A stretch of DNA of 64,000 nt from assembly GCF_003073045.1 (NCBI RefSeq), contig NC_037590.1, positions 42,820,296 to 42,884,295 on the forward strand, written 5' to 3'. Origin of the DNA: Pomacea canaliculata (taxonomy: Eukaryota; Mollusca; Gastropoda; Architaenioglossa; Ampullariidae). Below the pieces are notes generated by a model. It saw only the letters and a list, made by a program, of their open reading frames with translations, was not told the origin of the DNA and ran no database searches. How positions within the stretch are numbered: the first letter of the stretch is position 1; each line of letters opens with the position of its first letter. Below, in pieces: positions 36,201-46,973 of this stretch. The position numbers were made by a program, and so were the translations under genes.

Positions 36201-39200
36201 ACTCCCTTTGATGAGGTTCCGTGTCCTCTTCTGTAAGATTGTGTGTTGGATTGAGCACGTGCAACAAAACACACGAGTGACGTCATAACGAGCTCTCGTC
36301 AGCTGGTCAGACAAGGTCTCTATTGATCACGTGGTTACAGTGTCTCTCCTGACATTATGGACATTCCTGTTTCTCCATTTTTATTTCTCATTCTCTCACT
36401 CACACTGACCTAACATTTGTCACTTGTCTTTACATCACTCTTGTCATTCCTCGTCACATCCTCTTGTAGAAACATCAACCCAGGCCTGAATTTACTGGGG
36501 AACCCTCCCACACCGCCGTTCACTGGAGAATGTTATCAGTAATTCAGGCGGATTCCATGTCGTCTGCTTGCAGTGCACAGTCAGAATAAGATCGTCATGT
36601 GCTACTACACCAACTGGTCGCAGTACCGCACCGGCAGAGGGCGCTTCGTCCCCTCCAACATCGACGTCAACTACTGCAGCCACCTCATCTTCGCCTTCGC
36701 CCAGGTGAGCGACAACCAGCTCAACACCGTGGAGTGGAATGATGTGCTGTCCTACGGCGATGGGGGCTTGTAAGATCCGCTTTCGTTCTTCCTCTGTTAA
36801 TCCATCTGCTACCATTCCATCTAATATCTACTGTCAGCAACCAGTGTGTGTGTGAGAGAGAGAGAGAGAAAGAGAGTTAAGAATTGGGATTTATTTAAGG
36901 CAAAGAAATAAAGCTCGGTATAAATTTAGAGAAAGACTTGACATAAAGTGTTTAGGACTCTAACCCTCGCCACTACCACCATCACTATTTTTCAACCAAA
37001 AACAAGAGAAAAAAGCGCCTCAAGGCCCAGATATTGCAGGTATACACAGTTCAACAACCTCAAGCAGCAGAAGCCCTCGCTGAGCACCCTGCTGGCTGTG
37101 GGCGGGTGGAATGCCGGCTCCAGCGAGTTCACCCGAATGGTGTCCACCGCCGCCACCCGCGCCCAGTTCGTCACCAGCAGCATCTCCCTCCTGCGCACCA
37201 ACAACTTCGACGGACTTGACCTGGACTGGGAGTACCCCGGCCAGCGAGGAAGCCCACCCGAAGACAAGCAGCGGTTTGCACTTCTTGTGCAGGTAGGTAC
37301 AGTAGGGATATGTAATTAATATTATTTATATGTGTATTCACGTGACCATGTATGTATGTATTTATGTGAATGTGTGCATGTCTGCCTATTTAATGTAAAA
37401 TATAAACGCTGGAGGAGAAGGAATAGGAGGATGAGGATGGGGGGAGGGTTTAGAAGAGAAAAGAAAGAGGATAAAGAAGAGGTGGGGGGAGGGAGAAAGA
37501 GGTGCAAAGCTAGATGACAGAGAGAGGTAGAGAGAGGTAGAGAGTGAGAGGTAGAGATAGAGAGAGGTAGAGGTACAGACAGGTAGAGGTAGAGGTCACC
37601 ACATGTCAGTTGTGTGTCGTGTGGTGCAGGAGCTGCGTCAGGCCTTTGACAACGAGGCGCGCAGCACGGGACGACAGCGACTGCTGCTGACGGCGGCGGT
37701 ACCGGCCAGTCTGTCCGCTGTGGACATCGGCTATGATGTCCCCACACTTAACCAGTGAGCAGCTCCCCCTACTTCACTTCCCTTCCTTCATTGCAAACCT
37801 CTTCATTTCTTTCTCGTATCCTCTTCTTTTCTTGGGCGGGTGGAGTCTTGTTCTGTGGGATCTCACCTTGCTCACTTTATGTCAGGGTTGTTTTTAGTCT
37901 TTAAATTATTATGATTATTTAAAAAAAACGTTTCTGATCATTGTCATTGCTTGTGAAGATTGTATTTCTCTGTAAAATTCCTTTTGACGAGCTCGGTAGA
38001 TCATATTCTTAAGGCAGCTAACTTGTTATTTTTGTACAGATACTTAGATTATTTCAACCTCATGGAATATGACTTCTTCGTGGGATCGGAACCGCAGACT
38101 GGCCTCAACGCTCCACTCAATACCCAGAATCCCTCAAGCTTGAGTATAGTGAGTAAACTGTCAGACATTAAACCTCGTCTACTCTTTGCTTGAAGGAGTC
38201 ATCATTATAGTATTTAGTGCACTAACTTGCTATAATAGCCTAGTATTTAGTGCACTAACTTGGTAACAAATGCTTCCTGTCCTCCCACACATTATCTGAC
38301 GTCTGCACACATGTCAGAGAATGGAGAAGGTGGCAGGAAGAATAGAACTGGATGCCACTTTCTCGATAGCTTACTGTCCGTACACTCAATAGGCTATGAA
38401 ACTTTTAAATAAAATCTCATCTTTTCTGCTATTGTGAGCGAATTCAGGGAAAGTGTGTGGCGATTGCCAGATTGTCGGACATACCTTGAGCTGTGCACAC
38501 CTGTTGTCAGGTGAGTTCCGTCAACTACTGGATCCAGAAAGGTGCAGCCCGAGCTAAGATCAACCTGGGTTTCCCTTCCTACGGTCACACCTTCGCCCTG
38601 TCCAGTCCATCCAACGCAGGTATCGGTGCACCCGCTGTAGGCCAGGGTGTGCCGGGTACCATCACCGGACAGGCTGGCTTTCTGTCCTACTATGAGGTAA
38701 GACTTACTCCGGGTCCACTGTTTACACGGCTTCCCTGATACGCCATGTTACGGGTACCCGTGCTTGGTGTCAGGATGCACACGATGTTGACTATGACAAT
38801 ATCAACTAGGAATTGTTTGCTGATGCCAAACATTGCAATAGTCATCATGTCGATTATGACAACGACGGGAGGCGGAGAGGCCAGAAGTTAGAGTATGGGT
38901 GTCGAAACCCGCAGCCAACTTCAATTTCCTAAGCTGACCCAGTTGTTGGGAACGGGTATGTAGCACGGGTATATAGCACGGGTATAGAGCATTGTAGAGG
39001 GTTGGGGAGAGTGAGGCAGCGAGGGAGAGATGTGTACCGCCATCACCAGCAGTTGGCCCCGAGAACAGTGATGTCTGATGTCTTACACACGCCTCACTCT
39101 CATCGACCACAAGATTAGTGGACTCCTCTCTTCCACGATGACAGTCACTACACCTGCCAGACACGGGTCGATATTAGTCCCCGCTTAATTATCGATAACA

Positions 39201-42200
39201 CCCGTATTTTCACGTTTATCAAAGGATTTTCACAATGGCCATGGAGATATTGGCAAGTATATCACTAAGGGAACAGATATACATATTGCAGGTGCTTAAC
39301 CTTTGACTTGTTGAAATATGTTGAACACTTCTCGGTGACATACTGTGTTGTGTTTTGAGTATTCTGTATTGCTGATGACAGATATGCGACTCGGTGTTGT
39401 CTCGGTACAACATACAGCGAGACCCCGCTGGCACCGAGTTGTACGGCAGCCTGGGCACCCAGTGGATCGCCTTTGATGATGTCTTCTCCTACCAGTCAAA
39501 GGTGAGCACTCTTCCAGTCCTCCGACTTCCGCTGAACTTCCCGTCAGGTAAAACCCGGCCAAGTCACGCTGATAACCTTTGTCCTGCATCTTCAAACACA
39601 TGTACCCGCCAATAACACATGTACCCGCCAATATACTGCAACACATGTACCCGCCAATATACTGCAAACACATGTACCCTGCCTAAAGTTATCCCACACA
39701 ACTTTATGTCGGATATTCTCCCTTGCACGATGTCAACTCGTTGCAGCTGACCTGGCTTAACAACAATGGCTTGGCGGGTGCCATCGTCTGGTCCGTGGAT
39801 CTCGATGACTTCACGGGTGGCAGCTGTGGGACTCGCTACCCTCTTATTTCTGTGCTGGGTAGCTGCCTCATCAACGGCGTAAAGTGAGTCCATGTTTGTC
39901 ACGACACGTTTCATCGCCTACAGATCATCGTCGTCGTTGTTTTGCTAGCCACTCGCCCCTGTACTGCTGTGTAGTCCTCTACTGCTGTAGAGAATGCACT
40001 AACAGGAAGTGTTTCTGCTTCAGCTGCTCCCCGACTGGATCTACAGCAATCACACAAGCGCCACCTCCAGTGACCCCAGCGCCGACCTTTGCCCCCACTG
40101 CGCCGCCTCTAGTGACCCGAGCGCCGACCTTTGCCCCCACTGCGCCGCCCACCGTGTTCGTACCACCAACCACCCCCAGGCCAGTGACATTCTCGCCCAC
40201 GACGACAGCACCATCCGCAAGTAGGTTATTTTCTTCTCAACTTATTCAAATCCACCTCTCGAAACACAAATTCTTTCTCCAGTCTGTTTCCGCCTTGGAT
40301 AAAGTGTTTACATGGAGGGTTAACTTGGCAACGACTAAACCAACCCTAACTGCAACCCGAGGAAGAAGACAACGCGATGTATTTGGCCCCAGCCACCAGC
40401 CCCTATGGCACCCGATGTATTAGTCCCCAGAAGTGGACTGACCCTGTAGTTTTCTCCCTCTTAGTGAAAGAAGACAGTCAACATTGTTGTTATTGCTGAC
40501 ATGTAAACTCAACACTGACGAGCGTCAATACCGCTGTCGGGGGCAGAGCGGCGAGATAAAACTCGCATACTCCTGTTAGTTTGCATTGTCACTATGGCTG
40601 TCTGTGACGTGGTAATCAGAGGTAGGTACCCCGGTTACTACTCTAGAATCTCAGGAGGACTTTCTACCTGTGACCTTGCTCTAGTGCTGTCAGGCGTCCT
40701 CCTCCCTCCGACAGTTTGTTGTTGGAAAAGTAACCATAGAGACGAAAACTGATTACATGTACAAGACACTCACAGGAAACAAATATTTTGCAGATGAATG
40801 TGTCTCATGTTAGCGCTATAGTGACAGCGCTATATATATATACACTCATGTTAGCGGTATGGTGATTCCGCTAGTGCTATAGTGATAGCGTGCTATATAT
40901 ATATACTCATGTTAGCACTATAGTGATTAATGTTAGCGCTATAGTGACAGCGCTATATCTATATATACTCATGTTAGCACTATAGTGATTATATATATAT
41001 AGTGACGCTATAAAGACTTCTGATAGCGCTACAGTGACAGCTATAGATACTCATGTTAGAGCTATATATACTCGTGTTAGTGCGCTATAGTGACATGTTA
41101 GTGCTAGAATACTCAGTACTGATGATCATTTGTATTACTTCCTTCATGCTTTTATATCCTGAATGCTCGTTATATATTATTGTCCTATAGTTACTGTAAT
41201 ACACTATAATACACTATACTACACTATAATACACTATAACACACTATACTACACTATAATACACTATAATACACTATAACACACTACACTACACAGCTGT
41301 TTACTGTGGCCACACAAAGCAGATGTGTACAGAAGCTAGTCGCCAGTGGATATTCATGATATACCATATACCATTATGTATCCACTAGCGGTGTGGAGGT
41401 CGCTTGTGATGTCACATGTCTGGCTGTCGTCTGCGCCAGTGCCATGTGACCACTGTGTCCCACACAGTTGTGCTTACTAACAGCAAGAATGTCCAAGAGT
41501 TTCCTCTAACAGCATGAGTGTCCAAGTATTGTCTAGACTCTAGAGCTTGAAGGCCAAAGTATTATTTAGCAGCCGACATGCCTTCGTCTGGTTCGTTGAG
41601 TGCGTGCTTACATTTTCTCACCGCTGATGGCCACCCACTACTGGTAAGCAACTTTTCAGTATCTATGCCTCTATTGTCAAGTCTGTGAACTCTGTTGGCA
41701 TGTCAAAAAATCAGTTTTATATTATAGTCTCATATACAAAGCCATAAAACTAAGACTTGACCAGAATACCTACCACACAAGGCAATATATATATATAACA
41801 TGTATAACTTTAGGTTTAGTACAGCTTTGTAGCTTCAGGCAATAGCAAGTGAAAGCTTTAAAGTCAGTCTTAGAATGTAGAATGTGTGTTACCGCTTGTA
41901 CTGAGTGCTGAGTATAGCTTGGCAACTCTACAATGTATATCTGTAATTCTGTTATTGGCTATATTATTATTTTATGTTGTTAATGGCTGGCGCCACGAGT
42001 GCCAATGCCACCCAAAGTAATGTGCGATTATGCACTACAAAAATATTAATATTAACAATAAAACACACGTAAACAAATAAAAACAAACAGTAAATGATGC
42101 GCACTACAAAGGGGTGCACACTAATGATAAGAAGGTTCGGCATCACGCATCATGTGACCGGAAGTAGTTCAGCTTCCTACAAACTTTTGAAGAGTGACAG

Positions 42201-44223
42201 GTGCTTGCCATGTGTGGGAGTTATAACCATGTTACTGTCATGTAAGTCTGGGATGTTAAATGAGGAAAATTATGAAAAGGCAGGTTGAGGATTCCAGAGT
42301 GAACACAATGAACTTGCTGTGAAATCACTGAGAGTTAGGACATCAAGACATGTAAGGCAAGATGTTCAATAGCTGTCATGCCGGGCAAGTAAAGGCTTTG
42401 TCTTTAGTAAGATCATTGTTTGTGCCTTTCAATAGTAGTTTTCACAACAGGACAGCAAACCTTTCTGATAAAATATTCTAAAAACTTGGCTGATTTACTT
42501 ATTTATTTACAGCCGGGGATGCCCAGTGTCCTTCTCGAAGCGGTTTGTACCGGGATGTGCAAGACTGCAGCGCCTTCTGGTTCTGCTACCTGCCCCTCAG
42601 ATGGCGCTTCACCTGCCCACCTGGAACCTCCTTCAACCAACGAACTCTAGTCTGCGACTTTACTTCCTATGTGGATTGCACGGCTGGCTTCCTGTTTCAG
42701 GGTTAAGGCACGGGTCACGAGGCAGATCGTTTTTGATACTCATAACTATGGTCTATAAAGAAAATAATCTTATTGAAAGATAAGTAAGAGAAATAATATG
42801 AGTTTACCGGTTAATTAATACACACAACTGTCAAGCTAATTTTTGTCAGAAAAATCAGAAATGTCCCCAGGTGTCATTAAACGTCCAGAGTGCGCGTTGT
42901 TTATTTATCTTACACCATACAAGCTTAGCTACCTATCAGGAACTTACGCTCATTTTTCTATTTGGAAAGAAAATATCAGAAAAAAACGACTTTCAAAAAC
43001 TTGGTTAAACGCGTTGCAGGTAGTGTCAAGAAAGCTCGGCTAAACTCTCTTGCAAGTTTGTGGAAATCTCAAAATGTTTTGAAAATACCTCGGAAGTTCA
43101 TGCTGATTGTTATAACAATTTATTTGTGTCTTTTGAAAGCAACAAATAAATATTTTACCAGCGTTTTGACTCGTAGGACAACTTTAGAAATTTTAAGTTT
43201 TAACTACTGGTCTTGGAGATGAATAGTCTCGGTGATAAAGCTAAAAACAACTTTGAACCTGTTTTAATTATTGTATCAATGAGTGCTTCCCTTGTAATCA
43301 GTCCTCAATCGGCAAATTAGCCGGCGGCCACGAGGTATTCTAGCTTCTTTGTTTGGCTTCGAGATTGTCACAACTTATCTCGGACATAACAGGGTACGAA
43401 AAAAAAAACAAAACAAATTAATTAACTCTGATATTCTGAAAACCTGAAGATGAAAGTAGATGACACAATCTTCAAAAGCCATCAAAAGTTTTTTCAGTTC
43501 AATTGAGTTTCCTTGTGACCATGAATTACTACTTTTTTCGCCTCTTTTCATCCTTCACACATCATCACATCATCGCTGTTGTTGTCCATGATATCACAAG
43601 GTCGTCTTCAGTGACAATCATTTTGTAAATAAAGTGTGTGTCTCCTCAACTGACTTGTGTTCTTCGCGAGACTCTAGTGGACAGCTGCTGGGAAAGTCTG
43701 TGGGAAAGTGGGGAAAATCCCACAGTCATGGTCTGGGTTGACAGTTTCAAGACAGCCGAGACTTTCCCAAGTCTGCCGATGACCACGTCGACCCGTGGAG
43801 CCAAGGCCCTGATGGGTTTTATGCACTGTAAAAAAATTTCACTTATTAACAGGTTATAACTGATCACACGTCCCTCTAGCTCCATTTATTTCACAGATGA
43901 TATAATTATTGTTGTTTGTACTTGTTTGTGTACCTGGCGAGTATTTGAGACTGTGTCTGGTTACCATTGCCACCATGATTCCCTGCCAGTTCCAGTAATT
44001 ACATTTCATGCCATCTGTTGTTGTTGTCACTGTAGCCTCGGACCCAGACTGCCCAAGAAGTCGAGGGACGTTCCCAGATCGCTTTGACTGCACTGTCTTC
44101 TGGGTTTGCCTCTTGGACTCCGGGCGGAAGTGGCGGTTTTCTTGTGCCCCGGGCACCGCCTTCAACACCATCTACTCCATCTGTGATGTCACAACCTACA
44201 ACTCCTGCGTTAGACCGGGCTGA
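33216..44223 (+). CDS. Secreted GH18 chitinase with C-terminal CBM14 chitin-binding domain(s)
   Basis: Hydrolyses beta-1,4-linked chitin outside the cell. Exons: 33216-33273, 36574-36769, 37040-37292, 37630-37754, 38040-38148, 38511-38696, 39382-39501, 39747-39883 and 40024-40220, then 42513-42701/42706 and 44036-44223. All junctions are GT-AG with consistent phases. Residues 1-22 ([19 protein letters not shown] + VHS) form a signal peptide. GH18 spans about 23-395: [25 protein letters not shown], and the catalytic [10 protein letters not shown] with proton donor E149. It continues with NLMEYDFF (Y221, D222), FPSYGHTF and [10 protein letters not shown] (W364). A Thr/Pro linker of about 65 residues has two copies of a 14-residue unit ([10 protein letters not shown]). 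Exon 10 encodes a CBM14 domain and stops at 42704 (524 residues in all). A GT inside its last codon pair could instead splice in phase to a second CBM14 exon (585 residues). The pieces resemble animal chitotriosidase/AMCase-type enzymes. Confidence 0.93.
33702..34036 (+). repeat. Minisatellite of ~20/22-bp units in chitinase intron 1
   Basis: About 16 units of GGATAATGCTAGTGACACAGTA. A shorter 20-bp form lacks one CA (GTAATGCTAGTGACAGTAGG). Several units carry TGTCAGTG in place of TGCTAGTG. The two unit forms are intermingled. Confidence 0.9.
35490..35556 (+). repeat. Retroposon 3' tail
   Basis: TATATAAGGCACTATGAGC…GGCACTGTGTAAATCC then TGTTATTATTTTTT. Related in form to the tail at 18105-18175. 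Confidence 0.4.
36010..36119 (+). CDS. Possible alternative second exon of the chitinase gene encoding a membrane segment
   Basis: A strong acceptor with a long pyrimidine tract (TTGCCGTCTCTAG) opens a frame in exactly the phase left by chitinase exon 1 (one base). Joined to it, the product would be 55 residues: the signal-peptide exon, then [10 protein letters not shown], a hydrophobic helix ([20 protein letters not shown]) and HPIQPT before TAA 36117-36119. It has no homology that I recognise. It could be an alternative exon giving a tiny membrane peptide, the last exon of a nested gene, or an old exon no longer used. Confidence 0.35.
37516..37600 (+). repeat. GAGAGGTA minisatellite in chitinase intron 3
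   Basis: An AGAGAGGTAG-type purine-rich tandem array ending about 30 bases before exon 4. It may affect the branch/pyrimidine region, since the acceptor (GTCGTGTGGTGCAG) is pyrimidine-poor. Confidence 0.8.
38211..38264 (+). repeat. 30-bp tandem duplication in chitinase intron 5
   Basis: TAGTATTTAGTGCACTAACTTG occurs twice, at about 38210 and 38242. Confidence 0.8.
39595..39680 (+). repeat. 26-bp minisatellite in chitinase intron 7
   Basis: Four units of AACACATGTACCCGCCAATA plus ACTGC. The first is short and the last reads CCCTGCC. Confidence 0.9.
40081..40166 (+). repeat. In-frame 42-bp coding repeat in the chitinase linker
   Basis: GTGACCCCAGCGCCGACC and TTTGCCCCCACTGCGCCGCC recur almost unchanged 42 bases later. 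They encode VT(P/R)[10 protein letters not shown] twice. This is a Thr/Pro-rich, mucin-type spacer between the catalytic and chitin-binding domains. Confidence 0.9.
40797..41125. repeat. Self-complementary tandem repeat in chitinase intron 9
   Basis: Recurring TGTTAGCGCTATAGTGA, CAGCGCTATATATATATA and CTCATGTTAGCACTATAGTG blocks of about 50-60 bp, with TATA runs. AGCGCT and TATA cores make many units able to fold back. There are about 5-6 irregular units. Confidence 0.75.
41199..41296 (+). repeat. 10-bp tandem repeat (TACACTATAA)n
   Basis: About nine to ten units of ACACTATAAT/ACACTATACT. Confidence 0.9.
42513..42706 (+). CDS. Chitinase CBM14-type exon A (terminal or penultimate)
   Basis: Starts after ATTTATTTACAG in the phase left by exon 9. 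It reads [21 protein letters not shown], then [20 protein letters not shown], then [10 protein letters not shown]. The six-cysteine spacing, aromatic residues and [11 protein letters not shown] signature are those of the peritrophin-A chitin-binding type-2 domain. TAA is at 42704. A GGGTTAAG donor-like site at 42702 overlaps the stop. Its use would remove the stop and link in phase 1 to exon B. Confidence 0.85.
44036..44223 (+). CDS. Chitinase CBM14-type exon B (alternative or second terminal exon)
   Basis: After TGTTGTTGTCACTGTAG it opens in the same phase as exon A. It encodes [21 protein letters not shown], then [20 protein letters not shown], then FN…[14 protein letters not shown] and TGA 44221. 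It has the same six-cysteine CBM14 pattern as exon A (WRF.C.PGT.FN shared), so the two exons look like an intragenic duplication. Equal entry phase allows either mutually exclusive 3' ends or a two-domain protein. An ATTAAA signal lies at about 44536. Confidence 0.85.
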
Positions 44224-46973
44224 TAGCCCCACAGCAAACTTCTTGAATACGAAACCTCCAATGTTTGTTTACAGTTTTCATGAGTTGCCCATGAAGACTG
44301 CCTGTTTGCAGGTATTAATTAATCGCATTCATTATTCATTGGCTGGTGGCGGTCACATGATGAACAGAACTGTCACTCCTCCAGTCCTTGCATTCATTGT
44401 ACATATGACATCTCGTCATGTCTCGCAAGTCGAGGGTCCATGTCTCACCTTCTACTTGCTCTCGTTTGTCACTGGAGTCGTCTCCCCGACGGAAAGCATC
44501 ATTGGTTACCCAGAATGTTTGTAACAGTTTGTATTATTAAACTTTGTGTCTCCTTACTGCGAATGTTTGTGACTCTGTGTGACTTGTTACTCGCCGTGAA
44601 TCATCTACCAGGGATGTCTCGGTGTAAACCTCACATTTACACTCCGGATGGTGTAAACCTGACAAAGTGAAAGACAAAATGCTGCACCCCTCCATCCACC
44701 AAAACACACAACACTCTCGCCTCCCTACCGAGCAAGCAAACATGAATAACAAAGGGCACTGACTTTTCCGAATTTTATTCGTTCTTAATAACAACTTTTA
44801 ATTTCTTTGGCGAGCAGCCGGGTTTCCACTGTTCAGTCAGCATCAGGCAGGTCACAAATCTCATTGTCACATACTTCACACACTCAGTCATACATCCACC
44901 CCCCGCTTACTGCGAAGTAAAGCCTGAAGCTGTGTCAAAGACATCAGGAATACACAAAATATTAATGGTGGTGGTAAGAAGAAAACGTAGCACTAGCTAA
45001 ATGAATGCAATAAAAGAAGAAATCAGATCAGTAAAGCTTTCAATATGATTTTTTAAACCAGTAAACATTTTCTGGATCACATAAATAAGCACCAGTCATT
45101 TTGTTCTTTGAAATACAATGTGCATTAAAAGCGCTGTCAACAAACCGATAAGTAACTCGCCTAATTTGCTAACATAAACAAACAAACAAAAAACTAAATC
45201 CAAAAGCAAAGGGATAGAACCCAAAGACAATTTGTGAGCTGGAAATCAGTGCTTCTTTTTTTTATAAAACAGTTTCCAACAAGTCCATCTCATGGAAGCC
45301 ATATTTAATTTCGCTTTCGGTGAGTCAGAGACTAATCAGCTAAGTGACAGAAAAATAAGTGAGCAGCAAGCAAGACTTCTCTAGGTGCTTAAGAAAGGGA
45401 GCACAAGAAAAAAAACTACCACAGTTAGACACCACCGGAAACGATGGGTACTACCAGAGTCTTGCGAGACAGAGACACAAAGGACAGCGGGCAACCACGA
45501 GGCCAGCAAGGCCCAAACCTAACTGACCATATCACATACCAACCTACCTTCAAAGTTCGTTGTCAGTTATTGGAATCCACGTCTGCATGGATTGTAAAGA
45601 AAAAATTTCTCGCGAGAAAAACCGATTTGCTCGTGTAGCAGATGTAAGCTCCACCACAGGTGATGTCACGGATTATGCCCCTTTACCCACATCTACCCGG
45701 GACTTGCACGCGCTTGTCCGGCAACACTTTCACGACTCCCCGCGCGTGAAAACGCTCGGAAGCTGCGCACTTGAATGGACAAACATCACGTGCTGACCGA
45801 ACACTTATCTCATCCAACCAACAGGTCGATCAGCGCTCCACAACAGCCAAGATGTATGCTCATGGGTGACATCCACCTTTACTTGGAATGTTGGCCCTCG
45901 ACTTCACCACAAGGTAGACAGGCGTTGAGAAATATTAACAGGTGTAAGAATAATCTTTTGCCAACGGGGAAATAAATGATGTACTATTGTGACAGGTACC
46001 ATTCTTTTTCCCAAAATTGAAATTTTTTTGTCCAGCGGTTGGATGATATCGGAACACAAGCATTATCCCACCGTCATCAAAAAACGTGCTATGTCAGCAG
46101 CAGAAAATAAATCATGCAAATTACACCCAAACAAGAAACAATCTAACATCTTGGGGGGAAAAAAGCAGGGCAAGCCTAACTGTGTGCGCAGGGCCAACTT
46201 CAGCTCGCATTTTTAATACGCAAGCTACGAAACACACTAACAGGAAACCCAGGGTAGCAGCACAGTTGTGAAGCAGCCTAGGAAAAAAACTAGACGAATG
46301 GGGGAGTGGTAAGACAGATACAGCAATCCAGCAGGTAATTCGCGAAACACATCCGTTTTCTCTACGGAAGCAACTCATTTCTTCCGCTCACCCCTACCCT
46401 CAATTTCGCTCTCCCTCATCCGCACTCAGGTACCCACCCACCCCAATCCTCTCTCACATCGCACAGGAAAAAAAAGGCCAGTAGTTCCTTCCAATGCAGC
46501 TGGTGCATGCACTATTTCCAACCGAATACTGAGCATCCAGCTCTGTCCATGGTTAATGAAGATAACAAATTGTAATAAAAGTGAGCGAAATATCCGCTGC
46601 AAGTGAAATCCAAAAGCATGCGAGCCCCTGTGTTTTTGAACGGGGCACGCAGATGTATAAAAACTCGTCCGCCAACGGCTCTCAACAACAAAATGAGTCA
46701 CGTGGCACTGTGCACTTAGCAAACGATGCTGTACAAGTCTCTCAGCAACGCAGTGTTCACACTGGTGAACACCAAGCACAACCCCTCACAACAAGTCTGC
46801 AGAACTCTGCTCTCCAACAGCCCCAGTCCCCTTGTCCCCACAAGGCAGAATCACATCTTCGCCATCGTCTGTTCAATCGTTCTCTTAACATGCATTTCAG
46901 AGCGACATGTTCCACCAATCAGCGTCCAGTTCAAAAAAAAAAAAACCGTTGGCTGGAAGCCCCCAGTCCCCAT
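44224..46973. other. Convergent 3' ends: chitinase 3' flank and probable long 3' UTR of the CBX gene
   Basis: No coding frame supported. On the minus strand an AATAAA lies at about 44770 (plus-strand TTTTATTCG). This would give the CBX message a 3' UTR of about 2.2 kb ending some 550 bases from the chitinase stop. Frames such as 45560-45796 lack any domain or splice support. Confidence 0.45.

Noticed and set aside
38776..38810. Acceptor-like GGTGTCAG followed by [11 protein letters not shown] and a stop after chitinase exon 6
   Set aside because: Phase-compatible, but only 11 codons. The true next exon at 39382 continues the GH18 domain perfectly.
39979..40200. Minus-strand Val/Gly-rich ORF over chitinase exon 9
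   Set aside because: Antisense of the repetitive Thr/Pro linker.
43750..43830. Frame reading [20 protein letters not shown] then QGPDGFYAL between the two CBM14 exons
   Set aside because: It looks like a chitin-binding domain start, but its entry phase does not fit exon 9, the acceptor is poor, and a stop follows at once.
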